Positions 33,723 through 41,916 of a stretch of DNA of 64,000 nucleotides are shown here, piece by piece. The notes beneath the pieces were generated by a model. That model saw only the letters and a program-made list of their open reading frames with translations, had not been told where the DNA came from and made no database searches. The stretch's first letter is position 1; each line of letters begins with the position of its first letter. Origin of the DNA: Chondromyces crocatus (GTDB lineage Bacteria; Myxococcota_A; Polyangia; Polyangiales; Polyangiaceae); NCBI RefSeq assembly GCF_001189295.1, contig NZ_CP012159.1:10621856-10685855 (forward strand), written 5' to 3'. A program made the position numbers and the translations under genes.

Positions 33723-33788
33723 GCCAGGTCGGCAGGATTTACAGGACGAGAGCGTGCGTGCGAGCCTCCCTCCACGAGGGGGTGTTCG

Positions 33789-34661
33789 GTGCGCGCATTC
33801 GTGACCGTCCGGAGATACCTGGATTCCACCGAGGCGGAGCTGGCCCGCGCGCACCTGGAGGTGCACGGGATCGAGGCGCGGGTCTCCGAGCCGACGCCAT
33901 TCAACCCGCTGCTCGCGCTGCCAGCGGGAGGCGTGCGGCTGGACGTGCCGTCGCTTCAGGTCGAGCAGGCCGAGCGGCTGCTGCAGGAGCTGAGGAGCGC
34001 GCACATCGACCTCGACGAGGCAGAGGCCGACGACGCCGACACAGCGAACGGGGCGAGTGCGGCGCCGACCGTGCGCTGCCCTCGCTGCGAGCTGGAGTAT
34101 TGCTTCTTCGAGCGGGGGCTTCCCCGGCGGCTCGGGTTCGCCGCGGCACCGATCGGGGCGCTCCTCGCCCTGCCCTTCTTGCTGTTCGGTCCGAAGCGGT
34201 GGGTCTGTCACAAGTGCGAGCACGTGTGGAGCGATCCGGCCGAGGGGCCGAAGAAGCCGACGCGCCTGGAACCCGGGGACCCCGAGCCGGTGTTCCGACT
34301 CCATCGTGCGCCGACGATGCGCGGGCTGCTGCTCGGGTTCGTGGCGGGGTTCCTGCTCTGGGTCGGGGTCGCGCACGAGTACTCGGGGCTCCTGCCCATG
34401 CTCTTCCCGATCGCGGGGTACGGGATCGGCAAGGCGCTCGGCGCCGACGTCTGCTCGGGGCCGAAATGCCGCGAGCCGTTGCCGCCAGGGATGGAGACGT
34501 GCAGCGCGTGCAAGGGAGCGGTGGTCGGGCGGGTCGCGTCGGCAGCCGAGCACTACGCCGCTGCCGCCGATGTTCGCCGCGAGCTCTCGGCATGCCGCGC
34601 GGAGGAGCCGGTCGAGACGCCGAGGAAACCGAAACGACGCGCAAAGGCCATGGCGGCGTAG
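33789..34661 (+). CDS. DUF2007 / zinc-ribbon membrane protein
   Basis: A 290-residue protein. Residues 1-65 fit the DUF2007 signal-transducing domain (VTVRRYLDSTEAELARAHLEVHG pattern, read in parts). An acidic linker follows, then a zinc ribbon split by a membrane helix: CPRC-x4-C near residue 97 and CHKCEH after a hydrophobic segment (about 118-137). A second pair of helices lies around 175-215, followed by another CxxC pair (CSGPKC ... CSACK). The tail is basic. GTG 33789 was chosen because the conserved domain begins there. Function unknown; it may sense metal or redox at the membrane (inference). It precedes purL by 140 nt. Confidence 0.75.
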   Translation: MRAFVTVRRYLDSTEAELARAHLEVHGIEARVSEPTPFNPLLALPAGGVRLDVPSLQVEQAERLLQELRSAHIDLDEAEADDADTANGASAAPTVRCPRCELEYCFFERGLPRRLGFAAAPIGALLALPFLLFGPKRWVCHKCEHVWSDPAEGPKKPTRLEPGDPEPVFRLHRAPTMRGLLLGFVAGFLLWVGVAHEYSGLLPMLFPIAGYGIGKALGADVCSGPKCREPLPPGMETCSACKGAVVGRVASAAEHYAAAADVRRELSACRAEEPVETPRKPKRRAKAMAA

Positions 34662-34801
34662 CGGCGTAGTCGAGGCGCGCGCGTCTTCCGGCGGTCCGGC
34701 GGTCCGGATCCGGGCGATGCGTCCGTCGCTCGTGGACGGCCGACGGCCTCTCCATGGGGCGGCTTCCCGCGGCAGGCGCCATGCGCTAGCACGAGGGCGC
34801 G

Positions 34802-37150
34802 ATGAGCACCGACGCCGACGCCGTGGTCCCGTCCCCTGCCCCGTTTCCCGGTGATCCTGCGGTGGATCTCGCGCAAGCGCGGGCGCACAAACTGAGCGAA
34901 GAGGAGTGGTCGCGGGCGTGCGAGCGCCTCGGGCGAGCGCCGCGGTTCGCAGAGCTGGGCGTCCTCAGCGTGATGTGGAGCGAGCACTGCTCGTACAAGA
35001 GCTCGCGCGTGCACCTGGCGCGACTGCCGACGACGGGGCCGCGGGTCATCCAGGGCCCTGGCGAGAACGCGGGTGTGGTGGACATCGGCGACGGGTTCGC
35101 GGCGGTGTTCAAGATGGAGTCGCACAACCACCCGTCGTTCATCGAGCCGTACCAGGGCGCGGCGACCGGCGTCGGCGGCATCCTGCGTGACGTGTTCACC
35201 ATGGGGGCGCGTCCGATCGCGAACCTGGACTCGCTGCGGTTCGGGCGGCCGGACCATCCGCGGACGGCGGCGCTGCTGCGCGGCGTGGTGGCCGGGGTGG
35301 GCGGCTACGGGAACTGCATCGGGGTGCCGACGGTCGGCGGGGAGCTGTTCTTCGACAAGGCCTACGACGGGAACATCCTGGTGAACGCGTTCACCTGCGG
35401 CGTGGTGCGCGCAGACCGGATCTTCTACGGGCGCGCGAGCGGCGTCGGGAACCCGGTGATCTACGTGGGCGCGCGGACGGGGCGCGACGGGATCCACGGG
35501 GCGACGATGGCGTCGGACGAGTTCTCGGCAGGGGGGCCGAGCAAGCGGCCGACGGTGCAGGTGGGCGACCCGTTCATGGAGAAGCTGCTCCTGGAGGCGT
35601 GCCTGGAGATCTTCGCCGAGGATCTGCTGGTGGGGATCCAGGACATGGGGGCGGCGGGGCTCACGTCGTCGTCGGTGGAGATGGCCGGCCGCTCGGGGAG
35701 CGGGCTGGAGCTGGACCTGGATCAGGTGCCGCGGCGGGCGAAGGGGCTGACGCCGTACGAGATGCTGCTGAGCGAGTCGCAGGAGCGGATGCTGCTCGTG
35801 GCAAAGCCGGGGTGCGAGGCGCGGGTCGCAGCGATCTGCGAGAAGTGGGAGCTGGAGGCGGCGATCATCGGGCGGGTGACGGACACGGGGCGCTGGGTGA
35901 TCAAGGCGACGCCGGGCTACGATCCGCTGGCGGAGGCGCCGATCGCACGGGCGCCGGTGACGGTGTGCGATCTGCCGGTGGACTTCCTGACGGACGCTGC
36001 GCCGAAGTACGATCGGCCGCAGCGGGACGACGCGACGTTGCCAGCGCGCCGGGCGTTCGACTGCGGGCTGATCGCGCTCCCGGTCTCGTGGAGCGACGAG
36101 CTCCTGGCGATGGTGGGGTCGCCGAACCTGGGCTCACGGCAGTGGGTGTGGCGGCAGTACGATCACCTGGTGCGGGGCGGGACGGAGGTGCGGCCCGGAA
36201 GCGACGCCGCCGTGGTGCGGGTGCCCTGCGAGCGGGACGGGGAGCGGGTGGAGAAGATCCTGGCGTTCGCGCTCGACTGCAACGGGCGGCTCTGCGAGCT
36301 GGATGCGTTCCACGGCGCGGCGATGGCGGTGGCCGAGGTGTGCCGGAACGTGGTGTGCGGCGGTGGGGAGCCGGTGGGGCTCACCGACTGCCTGAACTTC
36401 GGCAACCCCGAGCGGCCGGAGATCATGCGGCAGTTCGCGCTGGCGATCGACGGGATGGCGGCGGCCTGCAGGGCGCTGGGCGTGCCGATCGTGAGCGGGA
36501 ACGTGTCGCTGTACAACGAGACGGACGGGCGGGCGATCCTGCCGACGCCGACGATGGGCGCCGTGGGGCTGGTGCACGACGCGGGGGACGTGACGCGGGC
36601 GCGGTTCGAGGAGGCGGGGCTCTCCGTGCTGCTCCTCGGTGGGACGCGCGGCGGTCCGCTGGGCGGGTCGGAGTACGTGGTGCGTCACTCGGGCGCGGTG
36701 CAAGGGGCGCCCCCCGGAATCGATCTGGACCTGGAGCGGCGGCTGCAAGGGTTTCTGCTGTCGCTCTTGCGGCGGCGTCCGCGGCACGTGCTGAGCGCGC
36801 ACGATGTGTCGGAGGGCGGGCTCGCCGTGGCGCTCGCGGAGTGCTGCACCGCGGCGGACGAGGCGCGGCACATGGTCGGCGCGACGATCGCACTGCCCGA
36901 GGCGGGTGAGGACCTGGCAGCGGCGCTGTTCGGGGAGGCGCCGAGCCGGGTGGTGGTGACGGTGCGGCCCGGAGACGAGGCAGAGGTGGTGCGCGCCGCC
37001 GGCGCCGCCGGCGTCGGGGTGACGATGCTGGGCGTGACCGGGGGCTCGCGGCTCTCGATCGCGCGGGGCGGGGAGCTGCTGCTCGACGTGGGGCTGGACG
37101 CGCTCCGAGCGGCGCGAGAGCGGTGCCTGGAGGGGATCGTGGGGGCGTGA
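34802..37150 (+). CDS. purL: Phosphoribosylformylglycinamidine synthase subunit PurL
   Basis: The ATP-dependent large subunit (fourth step of purine synthesis), 782 residues, the usual length for the PurS/PurQ-dependent form. Visible hallmarks: [13 protein letters not shown] near residue 60, [36 protein letters not shown] (in parts), [12 protein letters not shown], and [18 protein letters not shown]-terminal half repeats the PurM-like fold with [10 protein letters not shown] and [15 protein letters not shown]. Neighbours are not purine genes, and purQ/purS are not in this window. A GC-rich leader of 140 nt upstream shows no purine riboswitch-like structure that I can recognise. Confidence 0.96.
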   Translation: MSTDADAVVPSPAPFPGDPAVDLAQARAHKLSEEEWSRACERLGRAPRFAELGVLSVMWSEHCSYKSSRVHLARLPTTGPRVIQGPGENAGVVDIGDGFAAVFKMESHNHPSFIEPYQGAATGVGGILRDVFTMGARPIANLDSLRFGRPDHPRTAALLRGVVAGVGGYGNCIGVPTVGGELFFDKAYDGNILVNAFTCGVVRADRIFYGRASGVGNPVIYVGARTGRDGIHGATMASDEFSAGGPSKRPTVQVGDPFMEKLLLEACLEIFAEDLLVGIQDMGAAGLTSSSVEMAGRSGSGLELDLDQVPRRAKGLTPYEMLLSESQERMLLVAKPGCEARVAAICEKWELEAAIIGRVTDTGRWVIKATPGYDPLAEAPIARAPVTVCDLPVDFLTDAAPKYDRPQRDDATLPARRAFDCGLIALPVSWSDELLAMVGSPNLGSRQWVWRQYDHLVRGGTEVRPGSDAAVVRVPCERDGERVEKILAFALDCNGRLCELDAFHGAAMAVAEVCRNVVCGGGEPVGLTDCLNFGNPERPEIMRQFALAIDGMAAACRALGVPIVSGNVSLYNETDGRAILPTPTMGAVGLVHDAGDVTRARFEEAGLSVLLLGGTRGGPLGGSEYVVRHSGAVQGAPPGIDLDLERRLQGFLLSLLRRRPRHVLSAHDVSEGGLAVALAECCTAADEARHMVGATIALPEAGEDLAAALFGEAPSRVVVTVRPGDEAEVVRAAGAAGVGVTMLGVTGGSRLSIARGGELLLDVGLDALRAARERCLEGIVGA

Positions 37151-37251
37151 GGCCTTCTCCGCGCTGTCATGCGGGCGACGCGCGTCGAGGGCTGCGCCCC
37201 GCTGTCCCCGAGGGCAGCAGCGCAGTCGCCTTCCGAGGAGCTGGAGGGTCG

Positions 37252-37683
37252 ATGGTTGGACTGGGGCCAGGAGCCGAGCGGCGGCTCGGGGTGGTGCTGG
37301 GCGCGATGCTCGGGGAGCCAGAACCGATCGCGCGGGACGTGGCGGCGTTCTTCCGGGACTACCTGGCGAGGGCGCCGCTGCTCGCCGCGGTGGGGCTGCG
37401 GTTCATGGTGTGGGCGCTCCTGTGGCTGCCCATCGTGTTCGTGGGGCGGCCGGTGCCTGCGAGCGCGCTGTCCCCCGCGCTGCGGGCCCGGTACCTCGAG
37501 CGGTGGGCGGGCGCGCGGAGCTACCTGGTGCGCGAGGGGTTCTTCCTGGTGAAGACGGTGGCGCTGTTCGGGTGGGGGGCGCATCCGGTGGTGCGGGCGC
37601 GGTTCGGGATGCCCGATGTGGCGGTGTCGCATGGGCCCGAGGGAGCCGTGTCGCGGGGGCTCGAAGGGAGCGAGGGCGCGTGA
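37252..37683 (+). CDS. Small membrane-associated protein coupled to GMC oxidoreductase
   Basis: A 143-residue protein with GGAGGG four bases before its ATG. It has a hydrophobic helix near residues 43-64 (LLAAVGLRFMVWALLWLPIVF) and a second amphipathic region near 90-110 (YLVREGFFLVKTVALFG). I do not recognise a family. Its stop codon overlaps the GTG start of the GMC oxidoreductase (GTGA at 37680), so the two are translationally coupled and probably form a complex, with this protein as anchor or electron-transfer subunit (inference, by analogy with other two-part GMC dehydrogenases). Confidence 0.75.
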   Translation: MVGLGPGAERRLGVVLGAMLGEPEPIARDVAAFFRDYLARAPLLAAVGLRFMVWALLWLPIVFVGRPVPASALSPALRARYLERWAGARSYLVREGFFLVKTVALFGWGAHPVVRARFGMPDVAVSHGPEGAVSRGLEGSEGA

Positions 37684-39152
37684 AGACGGCCGACGGGGTG
37701 TGCGATTTCGTGGTCGTGGGGAGCGGGGCCGGTGGGGCGACGGCTGCGCTCGTGCTCGCCGAGGCGGGGCGCGAGGTGGTGCTGCTCGAAGAGGGGCCCG
37801 AGGTGCGGGACGAGGACCGGGGGCTCGGAACGAACGAGGCGTTCTTCCGGATGTTCCGCGCCAAGGGGACGCAGGTGGCGACGGGGCGGAGCGTGATCCC
37901 GGTGCTGCAAGGGCGGTGCGTGGGCGGGACGACGGTGGTGAACGGGGCGATCATCTGGCGGATGCCGGACGACGTGCACGCACGCTGCTTCGGGCCGATC
38001 GGGGCGGAGGAGGCGATCCCGCTGCGGGAGCTTTCGCGGTGCTTCGACCGCATCGAGCGGGACCACGCGGTGGGGGTGACGCCGGAGGCGCTGCTCGGGA
38101 ACAACGGGCGGCTGATGCGGACGGCGGCAGAGAAGCTGGGGCTCGAAGGGCACGTGATCCAGCGGAACGTGCGTGGCTGTCAGGGATCGAGCCGCTGCCT
38201 GGAGGGGTGCCCGACGCGGCGGAAGCAGAGCGTGGAGCAGACGTACATCCCGGCGGCCGTGGCGCGAGGGGCGCGGCTCTTCGCAGGGCACGAGGTGCGC
38301 GAGGTGGAGGTGTGCGGGGGGCGGGCGACGGCGGTGCGAGGGCGGGACGCAGCGGGGCGGGCGTTCCGGCTGGCGGCGCGGCGGGGGGTGATCCTGGCCG
38401 CGAGCGCGGTGCAGTCGGCGCTGATCCTGCGGCGTTCGGGGGTGGGGCCGAAGGAGCACGTGGGGAACCATTTCCGGGCACACCCGGCAGCGGCGGTGTC
38501 GGGGGTATACCGGGATCCGGTGCGGCTCTGGCAGGGCGGGACGCAGACCTACGAGGTGGACCACTTCCGGAAGGAGGGGTTCAAGATGGAGACGGCATCG
38601 CTGCCGCTGGAGTTGGCCGGGGTGCGGATGGCCGGGTTCGGGGCGGCGTTCCAGGAGAAGATCGGCGATTACGATCGGACGGCGGTGTGGGGGGTGCAGG
38701 TGCGGGGAGAGGCGGAAGGGCGGGTGCGCTCGGGGCTCCTGGGGCCCGCCATCCGCTACACGCCGGCGCCAGAGGACATGGAGCGCATCCGTCGGGGGGC
38801 GCGAATCCTGTGCGAGATGCACCTCGAGGCCGGGGCGGAGCGGGTGTACCCGGGGGTGCACGGGGGGCCAGAGGTGGTGACGTCGGCGCGCGAGCTGGTG
38901 AAGCTCGACGACTTGCCGGTGGATCCGCGGGCGTGGAGCTTGATCATCAGCCACGTCTTCGGGACGTGCCGCATGAGCCGGGACGAGCGCGGTGGGGTGG
39001 TGGGACACGATTTCGGGGTGCACGGGCTGAAGGGGCTGTGGGTGGTGGATGCGTCGATCTTCCCGACGACGCCGGGGGTGAACCCGCAGCACTCGATCAT
39101 GGCGCTGGCCATGCTGGCGGCAGAGCGCATTGCAGAGACACGGGCGGCCTAG
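37680..39152 (+). CDS. GMC family oxidoreductase (long-chain alcohol/cholesterol type)
   Basis: A 490-residue FAD oxidoreductase. FAD motif VVVGSGAGGATAAL is at about 11-24, followed by VLLEEGPEV, and GRCVGGTTVVNGAI near residue 80. A cysteine cluster CQGSSRCLEGCP near residues 166-177 is followed by RRKQSVEQTYIP, a hallmark of the long-chain alcohol oxidase/cholesterol-oxidase-like branch. The catalytic histidines are in ISHVFGTCRMS and VNPQHSIMALA. It differs strongly from the other GMC enzyme in this window (8.0-9.6 kb). The GTG start overlaps the stop of the small membrane protein, so the pair is one functional unit. Substrate is unknown. Confidence 0.9.
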   Translation: MKTADGVCDFVVVGSGAGGATAALVLAEAGREVVLLEEGPEVRDEDRGLGTNEAFFRMFRAKGTQVATGRSVIPVLQGRCVGGTTVVNGAIIWRMPDDVHARCFGPIGAEEAIPLRELSRCFDRIERDHAVGVTPEALLGNNGRLMRTAAEKLGLEGHVIQRNVRGCQGSSRCLEGCPTRRKQSVEQTYIPAAVARGARLFAGHEVREVEVCGGRATAVRGRDAAGRAFRLAARRGVILAASAVQSALILRRSGVGPKEHVGNHFRAHPAAAVSGVYRDPVRLWQGGTQTYEVDHFRKEGFKMETASLPLELAGVRMAGFGAAFQEKIGDYDRTAVWGVQVRGEAEGRVRSGLLGPAIRYTPAPEDMERIRRGARILCEMHLEAGAERVYPGVHGGPEVVTSARELVKLDDLPVDPRAWSLIISHVFGTCRMSRDERGGVVGHDFGVHGLKGLWVVDASIFPTTPGVNPQHSIMALAMLAAERIAETRAA

Positions 39153-39233
39153 CGGGCGCGGGGCGCGCGTGTCGGGGCGCCGCGCGCACGTCGAATGAAG
39201 CGTGGAATGGCTTCATGGTGATTGAGGAGTCGC

Positions 39234-39737
39234 ATGGACACGGGAGTGATTGATTTTCTGGCGAATCATGCCCACCTCGTCGAGCCGCTGGCGCAGCTCC
39301 ATCACGCGGAATGGTCGGGGATGCTGCCGTGGTTCACGCACGACGACGCGCTCGCCGAGTTCCGCGACCATGCGCAGTCGCGGTCGTTCCCGACGACCTT
39401 CGTGGCGGTCGCGGGGACGCAGCTTCTGGGCTCGGCGAGCTTGATCGCGCGGGATCTGCCGGAGGAGGACCTGCCGGGGTTCGGCGCGGTGACGCCCTGG
39501 CTGGCGAGTGTGCTGGTGCTGCCGGGATGGCGTGGTCAGGGGATCGGGGGCGCGCTGGTGGAGGCGGTGGTGGCGCACGCGCGAGGGCTCGGCGTGCCGC
39601 GGCTCCACCTCTTCACGGAGGGTCAGGAGGCGTTCTATCTCCGTTCGGGGTGGTCCGAACTCCACCGCTTCACGCTGCGAGGTGCGCCGGCGACGGTGAT
39701 GGTACGGGAGCTTCTGCCGGTGTCGGAGGCGTCCTGA
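39234..39737 (+). CDS. GNAT family N-acetyltransferase
   Basis: A 167-residue acetyltransferase. The acetyl-CoA loop is visible as VLVLPGWRGQGIGGALVEAVVAHAR, read in parts: R-G-Q-G-I-G-G with strand LASVLVLP before it. The last strand/loop EAFYLRSGWSE is also typical. The target may be a small amine, an antibiotic or a protein. GAGGAG lies 4 nt before ATG 39234; a TTG at 39222 would overlap that ribosome site and is rejected. Confidence 0.9.
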   Translation: MDTGVIDFLANHAHLVEPLAQLHHAEWSGMLPWFTHDDALAEFRDHAQSRSFPTTFVAVAGTQLLGSASLIARDLPEEDLPGFGAVTPWLASVLVLPGWRGQGIGGALVEAVVAHARGLGVPRLHLFTEGQEAFYLRSGWSELHRFTLRGAPATVMVRELLPVSEAS

Positions 39738-39915
39738 AGGTCGGGAGGCGTACCGAGCGTCCTGGAGCAGGAGCGGGCACGACGCCCGGATCCCTGTAGA
39801 CGCCCTGGCGGATGGAGTAATCTCGGGAGATGCTGTCGTGTCGCCGTTCGGCGACCGCAGCCCGGCTTGCAACGCTTCCCTTCCTCGTTCTCCGTTCGCC
39901 GACAGGAGTCGACCC

Positions 39916-41130
39916 ATGGACCGCACGCTTCGCTTCCGTCAGCTGCTCACGTCCCGCCTCTTTCAGGTCGCGGGGGCTGCGGCCTTCGCCACGCCGGCCG
40001 GCGTGGCCTTGAGCTGCGGGGGGAACGTGGTGGTCGATCCGGTGGACGGGGCTGGAGGCGCCGGCAGCGTCACGTCGACCACATCGCTCACGACGGCGAT
40101 CACGACGGGCGTGACGACCTCGGTGGGTCCGACGGTCAGCGTGACGACGACGACGACGAGTTCGGGAGGAGACCCCACGTACGCATGCTTCCCGTGGCTC
40201 GGTGACGCGGAGTGCCCCTCGGGCGGCAACGCCCTGTCCTACGTCTCGCAGTTCGATTGCGCAGCGCCTCACTACGCCTTCACGACTGCCGTCCTCGATG
40301 GGCCTTTCCCCGAGCTGGACCAGTGCTGCTACGTGGTGCAGCAGGACATCTGCGGGGTCGGGAGGCCGTTCCTCGTGAACGGCGCACCGATGGCCGCGAC
40401 GGCGCGAGGTCGCGCCGAAGGAGGAGGAGCGGGGAGCTGGAGCGCCGGGGGCCTGTCGCCAGAGGTGGAAGGGCTCGACGCCGAGGAACGCGAGATCCTG
40501 GCGCGAGCGTGGGCGCAGGACGGGCTCCTGGAGCACGCATCGGTGGCAGCGTTCGCGCGCTTCGCGCTGGAGCTGCTCGCGGCAGGAGCGCCAGCAGCCC
40601 TCGTGGAGGCGGCGCACCGCGCGGCGCTGGACGAGGTGCGGCACGCTCGCCTGTGTCTGTCGATGGCAGCGACGTACCGGGGAGGCCCGGTGGAGCCAGG
40701 GCCGCTGCCGTGTGGTGGGTCGGTGTCGATCGGTCCAGACCTGGCCGCGTTCGCAGCCGACACGGCGCGAGAAGGGTGCGTGGGGGAGACGGTCGCCGCC
40801 ATCCTGGCCGCCGAGCAGCTCTCGCGCGCGACCGATCCGGCGGTGCGCAAGGCGCTGTTCGGGATCGCAGAGGATGAAGCGCGGCACGCGGAGCTGGCAT
40901 TCAGGGCCGTGGCCTGGGCCCTGCGGGTGGGTGGAGACGACGTCCGCGCCGCGGTGGCCGAGGTGTTCGACCAGGCGGCTCGGGACGGCGTCAAGGCGGG
41001 CGGCGTGAACGAAGACCCTCGTGGGGTGCTCGAATCCCACGGGCGTCTCACCGTCGGCGCGGCACGAGAGGCCGCAGCGCGGGCGCTGCACGAGGTGGTG
41101 CTTCCCTCGGCGCGCGCCTTGCTCGCCTGA
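39916..41130 (+). CDS. Exported ferritin-like domain protein
   Basis: A 404-residue protein with two parts. The N-terminus has a long signal (RLFQVAGAAAFATPAGVALSC, read in parts) with a possible lipid-attached Cys38, a Thr/Ser-rich linker (about 55-90) and a small Cys-rich region. From about residue 185 a ferritin-like four-helix bundle follows with paired di-metal ligands: Glu in DGLLEHAS, E-V-R-H in DEVRHAR, Glu in GCVGETVAA and E-D-E-A-R-H in the fourth helix. This suggests an extracytoplasmic di-iron protein, for example an oxidase or metal store (inference). AGGAG lies 7 nt before ATG 39916. This domain combination recurs in myxobacterial genomes as far as I know. Confidence 0.8.
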   Translation: MDRTLRFRQLLTSRLFQVAGAAAFATPAGVALSCGGNVVVDPVDGAGGAGSVTSTTSLTTAITTGVTTSVGPTVSVTTTTTSSGGDPTYACFPWLGDAECPSGGNALSYVSQFDCAAPHYAFTTAVLDGPFPELDQCCYVVQQDICGVGRPFLVNGAPMAATARGRAEGGGAGSWSAGGLSPEVEGLDAEEREILARAWAQDGLLEHASVAAFARFALELLAAGAPAALVEAAHRAALDEVRHARLCLSMAATYRGGPVEPGPLPCGGSVSIGPDLAAFAADTAREGCVGETVAAILAAEQLSRATDPAVRKALFGIAEDEARHAELAFRAVAWALRVGGDDVRAAVAEVFDQAARDGVKAGGVNEDPRGVLESHGRLTVGAAREAAARALHEVVLPSARALLA

Positions 41131-41206
41131 CCGATCGCTCGAACGTGTGCTGGCGCTCGGAGCAGCTCCGCTGACAGAGAGAGAGCGTGGCTGCTACACC
41201 TGAGGT

Positions 41207-41800
41207 GTGAAGGCGATCGACACCCGTGAAGCACGCCTCCGCCTCGACACGTACATCGAGGAGCTTGCGCGCCGGCCTCATCCCGTACGGATCGTGCGCA
41301 AAGGTGGATGCTGGCATCAGCGCTGCGCCGCGGCGGGACTCAAGCTGGTCACATTCGGAGGGCAGCGGACGTACCTCACGCACTACGTGACCACGCTCGG
41401 ACGCACCATTTACGTACCCGACGACTTCGACACGTGGTCGCCGACCAGGGCGTGGCAGATCCTGCGGCACGAGCTGGTTCACGTGGCACAATTCGAGCGG
41501 TACGGGTGGGGGTTGATGATCCTGCTCTACGGGGTGCTGCCACTGCCCCTGGGGCTCTCCTGGTTTCGCGCACGCTTCGAGATGGAGGCCTACGCGGAGA
41601 CGCTGCGCGCCGTCGCAGAAAGCGAGGGGATGGATGTCGCGAGGAGCATCGAGCTGCGAGAGGAAATCGTGCGCCGCTTCACCGGGCCGGATTACGCGTG
41701 GATGTGGCCCTTTCCCGGGATGGTGCGGCGCTGGATTGCAGAAGCGCTCGCACGTATCGAGCGAGAAGGCGTGGCCGTGAAGGCGGAACCCTCCGCGTGA
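41207..41800 (+). CDS. HExxH zinc metallopeptidase-like protein
   Basis: A 197-residue protein with the zinc site H88-E-L-V-H92 (RHELVHVAQ) and a downstream Glu-rich helix FEMEAYAET that can supply the third ligand, as in gluzincin-like small proteins. Between them is a short hydrophobic segment (about 100-118) that could be a membrane-associated helix. No signal peptide. It begins at GTG 41207 right after GGT; alternatives are not obvious. Such small HExxH proteins are often of unknown substrate. It lies 116 nt upstream of the giant kinase gene on the same strand and could be its partner (inference). Confidence 0.75.
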   Translation: MKAIDTREARLRLDTYIEELARRPHPVRIVRKGGCWHQRCAAAGLKLVTFGGQRTYLTHYVTTLGRTIYVPDDFDTWSPTRAWQILRHELVHVAQFERYGWGLMILLYGVLPLPLGLSWFRARFEMEAYAETLRAVAESEGMDVARSIELREEIVRRFTGPDYAWMWPFPGMVRRWIAEALARIEREGVAVKAEPSA

Positions 41801-41916
41801 CGTGGCTCCGCGTCAGCGTGGAAGACTCACCAAGCTGGCGCAGGTAACGCATGGGACAGGGTATATCGGCAGAGGATCCGGGGGATGTGCCGGGCGTGAT
41901 AAGGTCCGAGGCACGA

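Noticed and set aside
34662-34801. Purine riboswitch before purL
   Set aside because: The leader is very GC-rich with simple CGG repeats and no recognisable purine aptamer or P2/P3 loop pattern.
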